DNA of 50,853 nt, taken from positions 1-50,853 of the forward strand of contig JBBQWR010000044.1 of NCBI GenBank assembly GCA_038210495.1. Reading direction: 5' to 3'. Positions within the stretch are counted from its first letter, which is position 1. Every line of letters starts with the position of its first letter. The DNA is from JBBQWR01 sp038210495 (lineage in GTDB: Bacteria; Planctomycetota; Planctomycetia; Pirellulales; DATAWG01). The notes under the pieces were generated by a model. It was not told the DNA's origin. It saw only the letters and a program-made list of their open reading frames with translations, and did not search any database. Shown here piece by piece: positions 41,244-50,853 of this stretch. The translations under genes were made by a program, and so were the position numbers.

Positions 41244-41808
41244 GAGCGCTGTCATCGAAGAATGTAAGCGAAGACGCCAACGCGACCGGAAATTACCTCG
41301 ATTTTCAGTATGTCGTCGGTCCGGCGGGAACTGACCATGACCCTGACGGACCTCGATGTTAACGCCAGTTGGCGCCTTTACGGTTTCTCGAACCAGTTGA
41401 TAGGTAATTTGGCGGCGAACGATCTACTGCCGACCGCCTCCCCGGTCCAACTAGCCAGTGGAGCTACTGCGGCGGTTGAGCCCACGTTTTGCCCCCCACC
41501 GTGTTTTGCAACGCCTAATACCCCCCTCGACGATCAGACGGCTCATAGATTAACCGTACAAATTCACAAATATTTTCAATATTTGCTTGTGTTTAACGAT
41601 ACTCGCTGATATTCTCAACTCTCATGTAGGTACCGCCGGACAAATCGACAGGTTGTTGATTGGGCCATTTGCCTCGCGGTAAATTCGGATTGCCCGCCAC
41701 TTTCAGATCGGTATTCGACGCATTCGTGACAGTTCACGGAATCCAGTCTGGGTTGGAAGCGTCTTTGTCGCGCATGGAATCATTTCCTTCACGTATAGGA
41801 TTAGCTAA
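41244..41808. other. Leader region of the giant gene, partly AT-rich
   Basis: A 565-bp region without a convincing complete gene. From about 41480 it is more AT-rich than its surroundings and has a perfect inverted repeat AAATATT-TTC-AATATTT at 41568-41584, which could be an operator or part of the promoter. The minus strand from 41775 to 41593 contains protein-like sequence (GNPNLPRGKWPNQQPVDLSG) interrupted by a TGA, possibly a decayed fragment. Confidence 0.4.
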
Positions 41809-44800
41809 ATGTTAACTCGCGAGTGCCTTCGGTCCGTTCGCGCGCCCTTTATCCTTGGTCTGGCGTTCTGTTCGATGCTTGGGCTGGCTATGCCCCACGC
41901 CGCACGGGCCGCTATCAATTTGGTGGATAGTCCCGTTACTGGCGCTTGGACCGCGAACCCAGGCACCTCGAACCTCAGCCAATCTTTTTCGGTCGGGGCC
42001 ACGGCCAACGTTCTGATTCTCGAAGTCGGGATGAAGAACAACAACCTCGGCGCCGCTACCGGCCTCACTTGGACTCCGACCGGCGGCACGGCCCAAAATT
42101 TCCAATTGGCCATTAATCAAGACAGTATTGATAACGGGCCTTATCGCGACATCGCCATCTACTATCTTTACACCCCGACGACGGGCGCCGGCACGATTTC
42201 GATGCTAGCCGCCAACCAGCCTGGTGGCAGTTCAGCAGCGTGGCTCGCGGATGCATTCTCGCTCAGTGGAGTAAATACCAGCGCCGCCCCAACATTAGTT
42301 GGCGGATTCGACAGCAAAGCGAACCCTACGTCGGTCTCGATAGCTAACGTAACCGCTGGCTCGGCCGCAGTCATTGGGGAAACGTTCAACCAAACTAACG
42401 CGGCCGGAACGTTTACATGGACGGACACGGTTGGTGGCGTAAGCAGCGGCACGTTGCAGGCGTCATCCTCGTGGGCCAGCACGGTCGCGAATACCACTCA
42501 ATCCGGTGGCGCTCTCTTCACCGGATTAACCGCCGGAACCAACGTTTTTACGGGATCCAATTCACTTGTGAGTGGGACGAAGTACCCAATAGCCGCCGCC
42601 ATTTTTACCCCGTTTCTGCCAAGCCTCACCTGGACCGGCAGCGTCAACTCGAATTGGACCATTGGTGGCAGTACGAATTGGGTTCCTACTAGTGGCGGGT
42701 CCGCAACCGCTTATTCTGAACCAAACGCTGTGGTGTTCGACGATACGGGCAATGCCACCAGCCCCATCGTCATCCAGAATACGGGAGTTTCACCCTTGGC
42801 GGTCACGTTCGCCAATACCGCCGCCAAGACCTATACGATCGACGCCACAAGCGGGCCCATTCAGGGCGGAGGCGCCGTCGCAATTAGCGGCGGCGGCAGT
42901 GTCACGTTCAATGCAGCTAACACGTATACCGGCCCGACCACGATTAGCAGTGGCTCGCTCCGCGTCGGGCATTCTAACGCAGTCCAAAACTCAACGGTCA
43001 CCGTCAATGCCGCCAGCGGCTTGACGTTCGCCTCGGGGCTTGGCACCGCCAATCTCGGCGGTTTGGCCGGCTCCGCCAATATCGCCATGAACGACGGCAG
43101 CAACCCCGTCAGCCTGGTCGTCGGCTCCAACGGCGCCAGCACAAGTTACTCGGGCGCACTCTCGGGAACCGGATCGGCTAGCTTCACGAAGGCCGGAGCC
43201 GGAACGTTCACCTTGTCCGGCACGCTGGCCTCGACGCAGCCCGTCAAAATCACCGGCGGCACGCTGGCGATCCACGGACTAAGCGCTGGGCTTTTCGAAG
43301 GCATCGTCAGTGGACCAGGCGGAAATGGAAATGACTCCACGAGTCCGATTCCGCACACTAATGTCGTTTCTTCGCCGCGGATGGCCAATATCGGGACGAC
43401 CGGCGTGGCATTGCCCAATGGCTGGCTGAATGACACAACGGTCGGATACACAGGCTTTCTCAACGTCACGGCCGCGAACGCAGGGACGTGGAATTTTGCT
43501 TCGTCGTTCGACGATAACACGTATCTGAAAATCGATGGCGCCTCTCTGATCACGCAGCCGGCCAACACGTGCTGCCAATCGTTGACAGCCAGTACTAGTC
43601 TGACCGCTGGCGTGCATACAATTGAGCTCCGCTTTGGCCAAGGTGGCGGCGGCGCAGGTCCCACGAACAATGGGCCATTGAACGGCACGGGCCTCGGCTT
43701 TGGCTACGAGGCGCCCGGCGCCACTAGTTACACGAACTTGCTCGATCCGGGGGACGGCAGTCTGCTGAGGACCGCTGCGCTCGTGTCTCCTTCGCTGCCC
43801 ACGACGGCCGCTGTCATCATTTCCAGTGGCAGCACGCTCGACATCAGCGGAAGCGGAACGGCCGTGACGCTCGGGTCGGTTGCCGACGCCACCGGCGCCA
43901 CGGGCCAAACCATCAGCTTGGGCGCCATCACGCTAAACACCGGCAACGACGGCACGAGCACAACCTACTCTGGCAACATCACGGGCACGGGCGGCCTCAC
44001 CAAGATCGGCGCCGGCACGTTCACGTTGGCCAGCGCCACCACGTTCAGCGGAATTACGGCGGTTACGGGTGGTTCGTTGATCGTCAACAATACCAACGGC
44101 CTGCAAAACTCCGTCGTCAACGTTCCTAGTTCCGCGGGCGCCTTGCAATTTGCTCCTTCAGTGGGTGGCGCGATCGCCTTGGGCGGCTTGACCGGCGCCA
44201 ATAATTTGATTCTGCAAGATTCCGCTTCTACGCCTCTGGCGCTGACCATCGGCGGCGGCAATAATTCCACCACCTATTCCGGCGCCCTCAGTGGTGGCCT
44301 GGGGCTCACCAAAGTCGGAACCGGCACGCAGACTCTCGCCGGCGCTAACACATACGCCGGGTCGACCACCATCAATGGCGGAACTTTGCGTATGGCCCCA
44401 ATCGCCGCCGCCAGTCCGGTCGCTAACGCCGATTTCCATATCGGGACGACTGCTGGAAACTTCACCTCCACTCCCAATGTCAATGCCGTACCCGGCGTTG
44501 CCTGGACATTCACCGCGGGCACCGGCGTAGCCGCCAACAATTCGCCCTACAACGTCGCCAATTCTCCTACCGGCTTCGCGGGATACTTGCAAAACGGGGG
44601 TGGGACGATCTCGCAGACGATCAATTTCGCCTCCGCCGGCTTGTATTCGATCGATTTTGCGAGCGAATTCCGCAATCTCAACCAGAATAACGTCCAGCTG
44701 CCCGCCAACCCTTTCAACGTCGCGATCGACGGCGTGAACGTCAATGGACTAACCGGCGTCAACGCTCCCAGTAACAATTCCTTTGCCAATTATGGCGGCG

Positions 44801-47800
44801 CCTTCTTCGTTTCTTCGTCCGGCAGCCATACGATCAGCTTTACGGGACTGGGCGTCGGCGCCCAGGATGTGTCCTCGTTCATCACCAACGTCTCGGTCAC
44901 GCAACCGGCCAGCCTGCCTTCAACCAGTCCCGTGGTGATCGGCGCCGCCGGTTCGCTGGATTTAGGCGGCGTCAGTCCGATTGTTCCCTCCTTGACGGGT
45001 GTGAGCGGTGGCATCGTAACCAATAGCGCTCGTGGCGTGGCCCTGCTGGGTCTCGCTCCCGCCAGCGGATCCACGACGTTTACGGGATCGATTCAAGATG
45101 GGGCCGGAAAGTCAGGGCTATACGTCACCGGCGCCGGCATGCAGATTCTCAACGGTAGCAACACCTACTCTGGCCCGACGATCGTCGGCGGCTCAACCCC
45201 CAGCGGCGGAACGCTTCGCCTGGCTCAAGGCTCGTCGTTGGGCGCAACGGCCATCTCCGTGGCCAACGGCGGCACACTGTCGGCTCGCCCCACGACCGGC
45301 AATTCGATCGCGGTCGGCGGCAGTTTGGCGCTGACTAATCTATCGAACTTCGACATGTCGGGCGATGGCAATGGCGGCACGGTCAACTTGGCCGGCGCCG
45401 CGACCATTGGCGACGCCGTGGGCGGCGCCTTATTAAAATTTGACCTCGGCGCCAGCGCCACGGGTCCGGCCGCTGACAAGCTGGCCGTGGCCGGAACTGT
45501 CACTCCCACCGGCTCCAACTCGATCACCATCGTGCCGTTCAACGGCGCGGGCACTTTTACCGCCGGCGTCTTTCCGCTTATTACCTCCACGTCGGGCTTT
45601 GTCGCCGGCGGAACGTTTGCTCTATCCAATCCGACGGTCGTCATCAACGGCACGACTTATAATTTGGCCCTTCAGGCGACCACGGGCGCCGAAAACCTGT
45701 TGGTCACCGTTCCGGCCGACATCGCCCAGTGGAACCAGACCGGTTCGGCCAATCCGTACGACTGGGGAACCGCGGCCTTCTGGACTTCCATACCCACCAA
45801 CAACGTCGTTCCTGGTAGTCAAGCGGGCGACTCCGCCACCTTCGGCGCCGCTACGGCGAACAACCAGACAATCAACCTCAACAACAATCGCACACTGGGT
45901 TCGATCACGTTCAACAACGCTGGCGACGGCGTAACCACCGGCGCCTATACGATCAACACGGGCGCCGTCACCACCAACACGATCACGTTGGACAATCAGT
46001 CGGCCGGAGCGATCGTCACCAATCAGACGGGCAATAACACCATCAATCCGAACATCGTCCTCAACGACTCGCTGAGCGCAAGCGCTGCCGCCGGCACGAC
46101 TCTGACGCTCAACGGTGTGATCTCGTCCAATGGCGCCAAGGCGGTCACGCTCAACTCAGCGACGGGCGCCTCCGGCACGATCGTGCTCGGCAACGCGGCG
46201 AACTCATTCAGCGGCGGGCTGACGATCGTCAACGGCACGGTTCAGGTTCCGACTGTCAACGGGGCGGGCGCCTCGGGCCCGCTCGGCAATCAAACGAGCA
46301 TTACTTTAGGTTCGGTCGCCAGCACGATCGGCGCGATCGAATATTCGGGCGCCGGCGGGGCCAATAATGTCAGCAATATGCCGTTCGCATTGGCCAGCGG
46401 CGGCGGCGGCGCGTTCCAAGTCGATTCGCTCACCAGCAGTCTCACGCTCAGCGGCAACATCACGACCTCGGGCGCTGGGACCGCGACGTTGAGCGCGACC
46501 GGCCCGGGCACGCTGATCCTTAGCGGCGGCGGCAATAGCTTCGCCGGTGGCCTGAACATCAACAATGGCACGGTCCGCGTGGCCAACGTGGCGGCCGGCA
46601 CGATCGGTTCGGGTCTCGTGACATTCGGCGCGTCCAATACGCCGACTTTGGACCTCAATGCCAACAGCCCGACCGTCTCGCAATTGGTCGGTTCAGGGAC
46701 CAACGGCGTTATTACCAATGGCGCCGCGAGCGGCACGTCGACCTTGACGCTCAACGGATCGACGACGTCGACCTACGGCGGCCACATCAACAAGGGCGCC
46801 ACGGCCGACGTCGGCTTGGTCCTGACCGGAGGCGGAACGCAAGTGCTCACCGGTGTCAGCACGTTCGGCGGCGGAGTGGCCGTTCAAAATGGCACGCTGC
46901 AAGTCGCCAATGGCGGCACATGGGGCGCCACTAATAATTTGGTTCTGGGCAGCGGCGCCAATAGCGGCACGCTTGTCCTCGGCGGCGCCGGCGGCGCCTC
47001 GAACGTCACAGTGGCCAGCCTCGGCACTTCGGGAACCGGCACAACCAACCGCGTCGTCGGCGGCGCATCGACTGTTTCCGCGCTGACCATTACTAATCCG
47101 GCGGCGGTCAGTTACTCTCAAACCTTGTTCGGCGGCACGGGGGCCAACCAGAATAACTTGTCCCTGGTCTATACGGGTGGCAGCACGCTGACGTTGTCGG
47201 CGCCTAATACGTATAGCGGCGGAACCGCAGTCTCCAATAATAGCACGCTGGTGGTTCCCGCCTTGGTTGCGGGGACAAACCCGGTCGGTACCGGCGCGAT
47301 CACGTTGGGAGGCGCCAATTTGGCGCTGCAAGGGCAGTTGAACGCTGGTTTGGTCGGACAGTTCTACAGCAACGCGCCGGCAAACGACGGGGGAAATCCC
47401 AATACCAACCCCAATTTCGCCACGCTGGCGGCGTTCAGCAGTCACTTCAATTCGCTCACCCCCACGGTTACCGCGAACCTGGCCCTCGGACTCAAGTCGA
47501 ATCTCGATTTCAGCAACAACGGGTATGGCGGTAACGCCCCCTTCAACTCGACCGGCGCCACCACCGGAAATTACGGCTTCACGAACAACGGCAATTACGA
47601 AACCGTGTTCAAAGGGTTCATTAACATCACAACCGGGGGCGCTTACACGTTCGCCACCACGAGCGATGATGGTAGCGTCGTCTACCTCGACGGCGGCAGC
47701 GGTGCAACTCTCAACGATGGAGGCACCGCCGTCGCCAATAATGTCTATCAAGGAGCGACTCGCCGGACTAGCGCCGCGACGACCCTGACGGCCGGTTTGC

Positions 47801-50800
47801 ATGCCATCACCATCGGTTTTTATCAAGGGGGCGGCGGCGCGGGATTGCTGGTCGATTACAGTGGCCCCGACACCCTCAACACCGTCACGACGATCCCGAT
47901 GAGCGTTCTGTCCCCGGACACGTCGGGCACTTATGTCGCCACTCAAACCTACGCCAACGCCTTGACGGTCAACGGGACCGGCGCGTCGACGGTCAACATC
48001 ACCAATTCGCTCAACGCCACGGTTGGCAACTTTTCGATCGGCGCCAATACGCTCAACGTCACAAGCAGCGATTCCACTAATACGCCCTATAGCCTCACCG
48101 CGACGGGCACGGCGACCCTCACCGGCAACGCGACGATCAATGTCGCTAGCAGCAGCGGAACTGGGGTCGGTCGGGTGAATCTCGGCTCGGTTAGCGACGC
48201 CGGCCAGGGCTATAGCCTCACAAAAGCCGGTCCTGGAATTCTCTCGCTCAGCAGCGGCTCCAGCGTTTATTCGGGCGGAACGATCGTTACGGGTGGCACG
48301 GTGATCGCCAACGGCGCCGGTTCGATCGGGACCGGTTCGGTCTCGCTCGCCAATAGTACCACGCTGCGAGTCCTCGGTGGCCAGTCCTCGGCCGTCAGCG
48401 GCTTCGGCGGCACGGGCGCCGGCTGGCAGCGCAATGGCGACAATGGCGGCGCGACGATCAGCGGTAATGTGCTTACGCTCACCGACGGCGGCGGCGGCGA
48501 AGGCCGTAGCGCCTTTTTCACGACCGCAGTTCCCATCGCAATCGGAGGCGCGGGTTTTCAGGCGTCCTTCGTCTACACGATGACGGGCGGGGCCGACCCG
48601 GCCGACGGCGCCGCGTTCGTGCTTCAGAACCAAGGCGCCACTGCGGTCGGCGGCGCCGGCGGTGGCCTGGGTTATGCGGGAATTACCCCCAGCGCCGGAG
48701 TCGCCATCAACGTCTATACCAACAATGGCGCCAGCCTTCCCGCCGGCACCAAATTTGTGAATGGTGGCAACGGAACCAATCAGCCCTATACCGCAACGGG
48801 CGCGGTAGATCTGAGATCCGGCCATCCAATCCAGTTTACCCTCAACTACGATGGAACTAGCGCCTTGGCGGAGACGTTGACCGATCTCACTACGAACGCC
48901 ACCTATACCACGACTTTCACCGGCCTCAACTTGCCCAGTAATTTGGGTAGCGGAAATGCGTTCGTCGGCTTCACGGGTGGCACGGGCGGAGCAACCTCGA
49001 CGCAAACGATCGGCAACTTCACTTACAATGTCGGCGTGGCGGGCACGTACACCAACGCCCTCAGCCTAGCCGGAGGCGCCAGCGCGACGGTCGACGTCGG
49101 CGCCGGAACCGGAGCCCCTGCGATCACGATGGGCGCCCTCACCGTCGGCGCCAGCGGTTCGGCTTCGACGTTGAACGTAACTTCCACCACAGTTGCCACG
49201 AACACTGCCTACAGTCTCACGCTCGGCGCCACGACGCTTAACAGTAACTTGGCGATCAATGTCGCCAATGGCGCCGGCGGTGGCGCCGGCACGCTGACGC
49301 TCGGCGCGGTTTCCGGCAGCGGCTTTGGCATTACGGCCAATGGTGTCGGCACGGTGGCCCTCACGGCCGCTAATTCCTATACCGGCAACACCAGCGTCAC
49401 CGGTGGCGGCACGTTGCGGCTGGCCGATGGCTCGACGAACAATATCGCCACGTCGCCAGTCGTAACTATTGGCGCCAACTCTAAGCTCGATGTCACGGCG
49501 CTCAGTGGCAACGCGATCTCGCTGGTCAGCGGTCAAACGCTGACCGGTAGCGGCCGCGTGGTGGGCAATGTCATCGCCGGAGGCGGCAGCACAATCGCCG
49601 CCGCCAATGGCAGCACGCTTACAATCGACGGCGCGACCGGCTTGACGCTCAATACTAACTCGGTCGCCAGCTTCTCCTTGACGGGAACGCCCACCGGGAC
49701 CAATAACTCGCCGCTAATCAACATCTTGAACGGTAATTTGACGCTCGGCAGTTCACCGGTCACGGTGGCGCTCACCGGCACGCCGTCGGCGGGGACCTAT
49801 GACCTGTTCTCGTTCGCCGGTAGCGGCCCCGTGAGCGGCCTGACGCTGTCGAACCTGACCGGGAATTCGTCCTTGTCTTATTCGCTTAGTTACCTGTCGC
49901 ATGAAATCGATTTGGTCGTTCTGAACGCGGCCAACTCGGCCTCTTGGGATTCCACCGCCACCCCGAGCAGCAACAACTACTCGGAGTCTTCCAAATGGAA
50001 TCCGGCGGGAGTGCCGAACGGCGCCGGTTTGACGGCCACCTTTGGAACGGGCGTCGCCCACCCGATTAACGGGACGACCGTTCCGGGCCATTCGATCACC
50101 GTAACGGTCGACGGCGCCGACACGGTCGGCACGCTCGTATTCGACAACGCGGTGGTCGCCTACACGCTTGGCGACGGCGGCGCCGGCACGAGCCTGACGC
50201 TCAAGAACACGCAGAGTGGCTCCGACGCCGGCGCTCATGTGAACGTCCTCTCGGGCAGCCATATGATTCTCGGCAAGCTCGTGCTGGCCGATACGGTGGG
50301 CTCGACCTTCGATATCGCCAGCGGCAGCATGCTCGACGTGAGCGGCGCGATTAGTGGTTCGGCCGGAACCAATGGTCTGGTTAAGACGAGCGCCGGCACG
50401 CTCCGGCTCGATGCTCCCAACACGTACACGGGCAACACCACGGTCAACGCCGGCACGCTCCGCACGACGGCCACCGGCGCGCTCGGCGCGGGCAGCGGGG
50501 CGTTGGCCATCAACGCTTCGAGCGGAACAACGCTGGTCGATCTGGGCGCCAACCAGACGGTGAGCAGTCTGTCCCGCGCGGTCACTGGCGGCTCGGCGAC
50601 ATTGCAAATCGAAGCCGGCGCGACCCTCACCGACACTCAAACCGGTCCTACGCAGTTCCCGGCCGGCCTTAACCTGGTTGCCGCAGCAGCCGCTAATGGC
50701 GGCGGCTCGTTTACCCTCAACGGTTCGGGCGGATCGGTCGCCGTCACCGGCGCCACCAACCTGGGCTCCAACAGCAATATCAACGTCAACGCCGGCACGT

Positions 50801-50853
50801 TGCGATTCAACGTTGCTAGTGGTTCGCATGTTGGGGCGACGGGCGTGTCGGGC
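41809..50853 (+). CDS. Giant secreted autotransporter-associated beta-strand-repeat protein (partial)
   Basis: One plus-strand frame runs from ATG 41809 to the window end, 3015 codons without a stop. A signal peptide (FILGLAFCSMLGLAMPHAARA) ends near residue 34. Many autotransporter-associated beta-strand repeats follow, for example LTKIGAGTFTLASATTFSG (about 730) and LVKTSAGTLRLDAPNTYTGN (about 2860). Inserted domains: PA14-like at about 491-635 (FASSFDDNTYLKIDG) and again at 1845-2024 (TTSDDGSVVYLDGG); a DUF642/CBM-like beta-sandwich at about 874-1034 (AGYLQNGGGTISQTINF); and an L-type-lectin-like domain at about 2192-2407 (FQASFVYTMTGGADPADGAA). Cell-surface binding to polysaccharides is inferred. 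The 3' end and any anchoring signal lie outside. Composition is Gly, Thr, Asn and Ala-rich. Confidence 0.92.
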   Translation, partial: MLTRECLRSVRAPFILGLAFCSMLGLAMPHAARAAINLVDSPVTGAWTANPGTSNLSQSFSVGATANVLILEVGMKNNNLGAATGLTWTPTGGTAQNFQLAINQDSIDNGPYRDIAIYYLYTPTTGAGTISMLAANQPGGSSAAWLADAFSLSGVNTSAAPTLVGGFDSKANPTSVSIANVTAGSAAVIGETFNQTNAAGTFTWTDTVGGVSSGTLQASSSWASTVANTTQSGGALFTGLTAGTNVFTGSNSLVSGTKYPIAAAIFTPFLPSLTWTGSVNSNWTIGGSTNWVPTSGGSATAYSEPNAVVFDDTGNATSPIVIQNTGVSPLAVTFANTAAKTYTIDATSGPIQGGGAVAISGGGSVTFNAANTYTGPTTISSGSLRVGHSNAVQNSTVTVNAASGLTFASGLGTANLGGLAGSANIAMNDGSNPVSLVVGSNGASTSYSGALSGTGSASFTKAGAGTFTLSGTLASTQPVKITGGTLAIHGLSAGLFEGIVSGPGGNGNDSTSPIPHTNVVSSPRMANIGTTGVALPNGWLNDTTVGYTGFLNVTAANAGTWNFASSFDDNTYLKIDGASLITQPANTCCQSLTASTSLTAGVHTIELRFGQGGGGAGPTNNGPLNGTGLGFGYEAPGATSYTNLLDPGDGSLLRTAALVSPSLPTTAAVIISSGSTLDISGSGTAVTLGSVADATGATGQTISLGAITLNTGNDGTSTTYSGNITGTGGLTKIGAGTFTLASATTFSGITAVTGGSLIVNNTNGLQNSVVNVPSSAGALQFAPSVGGAIALGGLTGANNLILQDSASTPLALTIGGGNNSTTYSGALSGGLGLTKVGTGTQTLAGANTYAGSTTINGGTLRMAPIAAASPVANADFHIGTTAGNFTSTPNVNAVPGVAWTFTAGTGVAANNSPYNVANSPTGFAGYLQNGGGTISQTINFASAGLYSIDFASEFRNLNQNNVQLPANPFNVAIDGVNVNGLTGVNAPSNNSFANYGGAFFVSSSGSHTISFTGLGVGAQDVSSFITNVSVTQPASLPSTSPVVIGAAGSLDLGGVSPIVPSLTGVSGGIVTNSARGVALLGLAPASGSTTFTGSIQDGAGKSGLYVTGAGMQILNGSNTYSGPTIVGGSTPSGGTLRLAQGSSLGATAISVANGGTLSARPTTGNSIAVGGSLALTNLSNFDMSGDGNGGTVNLAGAATIGDAVGGALLKFDLGASATGPAADKLAVAGTVTPTGSNSITIVPFNGAGTFTAGVFPLITSTSGFVAGGTFALSNPTVVINGTTYNLALQATTGAENLLVTVPADIAQWNQTGSANPYDWGTAAFWTSIPTNNVVPGSQAGDSATFGAATANNQTINLNNNRTLGSITFNNAGDGVTTGAYTINTGAVTTNTITLDNQSAGAIVTNQTGNNTINPNIVLNDSLSASAAAGTTLTLNGVISSNGAKAVTLNSATGASGTIVLGNAANSFSGGLTIVNGTVQVPTVNGAGASGPLGNQTSITLGSVASTIGAIEYSGAGGANNVSNMPFALASGGGGAFQVDSLTSSLTLSGNITTSGAGTATLSATGPGTLILSGGGNSFAGGLNINNGTVRVANVAAGTIGSGLVTFGASNTPTLDLNANSPTVSQLVGSGTNGVITNGAASGTSTLTLNGSTTSTYGGHINKGATADVGLVLTGGGTQVLTGVSTFGGGVAVQNGTLQVANGGTWGATNNLVLGSGANSGTLVLGGAGGASNVTVASLGTSGTGTTNRVVGGASTVSALTITNPAAVSYSQTLFGGTGANQNNLSLVYTGGSTLTLSAPNTYSGGTAVSNNSTLVVPALVAGTNPVGTGAITLGGANLALQGQLNAGLVGQFYSNAPANDGGNPNTNPNFATLAAFSSHFNSLTPTVTANLALGLKSNLDFSNNGYGGNAPFNSTGATTGNYGFTNNGNYETVFKGFINITTGGAYTFATTSDDGSVVYLDGGSGATLNDGGTAVANNVYQGATRRTSAATTLTAGLHAITIGFYQGGGGAGLLVDYSGPDTLNTVTTIPMSVLSPDTSGTYVATQTYANALTVNGTGASTVNITNSLNATVGNFSIGANTLNVTSSDSTNTPYSLTATGTATLTGNATINVASSSGTGVGRVNLGSVSDAGQGYSLTKAGPGILSLSSGSSVYSGGTIVTGGTVIANGAGSIGTGSVSLANSTTLRVLGGQSSAVSGFGGTGAGWQRNGDNGGATISGNVLTLTDGGGGEGRSAFFTTAVPIAIGGAGFQASFVYTMTGGADPADGAAFVLQNQGATAVGGAGGGLGYAGITPSAGVAINVYTNNGASLPAGTKFVNGGNGTNQPYTATGAVDLRSGHPIQFTLNYDGTSALAETLTDLTTNATYTTTFTGLNLPSNLGSGNAFVGFTGGTGGATSTQTIGNFTYNVGVAGTYTNALSLAGGASATVDVGAGTGAPAITMGALTVGASGSASTLNVTSTTVATNTAYSLTLGATTLNSNLAINVANGAGGGAGTLTLGAVSGSGFGITANGVGTVALTAANSYTGNTSVTGGGTLRLADGSTNNIATSPVVTIGANSKLDVTALSGNAISLVSGQTLTGSGRVVGNVIAGGGSTIAAANGSTLTIDGATGLTLNTNSVASFSLTGTPTGTNNSPLINILNGNLTLGSSPVTVALTGTPSAGTYDLFSFAGSGPVSGLTLSNLTGNSSLSYSLSYLSHEIDLVVLNAANSASWDSTATPSSNNYSESSKWNPAGVPNGAGLTATFGTGVAHPINGTTVPGHSITVTVDGADTVGTLVFDNAVVAYTLGDGGAGTSLTLKNTQSGSDAGAHVNVLSGSHMILGKLVLADTVGSTFDIASGSMLDVSGAISGSAGTNGLVKTSAGTLRLDAPNTYTGNTTVNAGTLRTTATGALGAGSGALAINASSGTTLVDLGANQTVSSLSRAVTGGSATLQIEAGATLTDTQTGPTQFPAGLNLVAAAAANGGGSFTLNGSGGSVAVTGATNLGSNSNINVNAGTLRFNVASGSHVGATGVSG

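Noticed and set aside
41310..41609. 99-codon plus-strand frame in the leader of the giant gene
   Set aside because: No ribosome site, no family pattern and a composition unlike its neighbours; kept only as part of the leader region.
46693..49005. A long minus-strand open frame (about 770 codons) opposite the giant gene
   Set aside because: It is a shadow: the plus strand encodes the secreted repeat protein with signal peptide and domains, while the antisense translation is Arg/Ala/Gly-rich without domains. The same applies to the other antisense frames between 42 and 50.8 kb.

Overview
The window looks like ordinary chromosome from a planctomycete, most likely of the Pirellulales type. Reasons: high GC; many secreted proteins of families concentrated in that phylum (a LEPR-XLL-type surface protein, a WWYF-motif low-complexity protein, a BBP7-like porin, a PmoA/DUF6807-type protein, a giant autotransporter-associated beta-strand repeat protein); single genes scattered on both strands with few operons; and intergenic spaces full of small palindromic and heptameric repeats. 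No rRNA, tRNA, CRISPR array, transposase or phage gene was recognised, and I do not see an obvious new defence or biosynthetic system.

Layout. 1-1230: an orphan intrinsic terminator, a near-consensus promoter and a GH19/lysozyme-like protein lacking its catalytic Glu. 1.4-8.7 kb (minus): a decayed reading frame, a 923-aa secreted SASA-type esterase and a 1362-aa protein of unknown function. 9-14.2 kb: ndk, a GT22-like membrane mannosyltransferase, an orphan LolD-like ATPase, a DUF2007-like small protein, a Coa1-like membrane-anchored protein and an Ala/Pro/Lys-rich protein. 14.4-20.2 kb: a secreted esterase, then two divergent surface-protein genes (six-repeat WWYF protein; LEPR-XLL beta-repeat protein), each followed by a clear terminator. 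20.3-26.6 kb: xylA, a small truncated gene, a lipoprotein, a Ser/Thr kinase, a D-2-hydroxyacid dehydrogenase and a BBP7-like porin. 26.7-32.1 kb: treZ and a glycogen-debranching enzyme in tandem, a composite palindromic repeat, and a DapA-family lyase/synthase. 32.2-41.2 kb: a secreted CHAP-like protein, a PmoA-like protein, an FHA protein, moeA-trpG/pabA-ABM monooxygenase (minus, co-directional), pyrE, a HEAT/TPR secreted protein and an alpha/beta hydrolase. 41.8 kb to the end: one uninterrupted plus-strand frame of at least 3015 codons encoding a giant secreted adhesin-like protein that leaves the window.

Functional themes: carbohydrate handling (xylose isomerase, alpha-glucan/trehalose enzymes, esterase, carbohydrate-binding modules in the giant protein), cell-surface architecture, and housekeeping (ndk, pyrE, moeA). 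The most unusual non-coding content is the set of dispersed repeats: a palindromic family with ATAGCCGCGGCATCCTGC that supplies the stop codon of both treZ and pyrE, heptamer tandem repeats (GTGGCGA / ACTCCCG), a compound inverted-repeat element at 30.9-31.1 kb, and a palindromic element inserted in frame in the GT22 gene.
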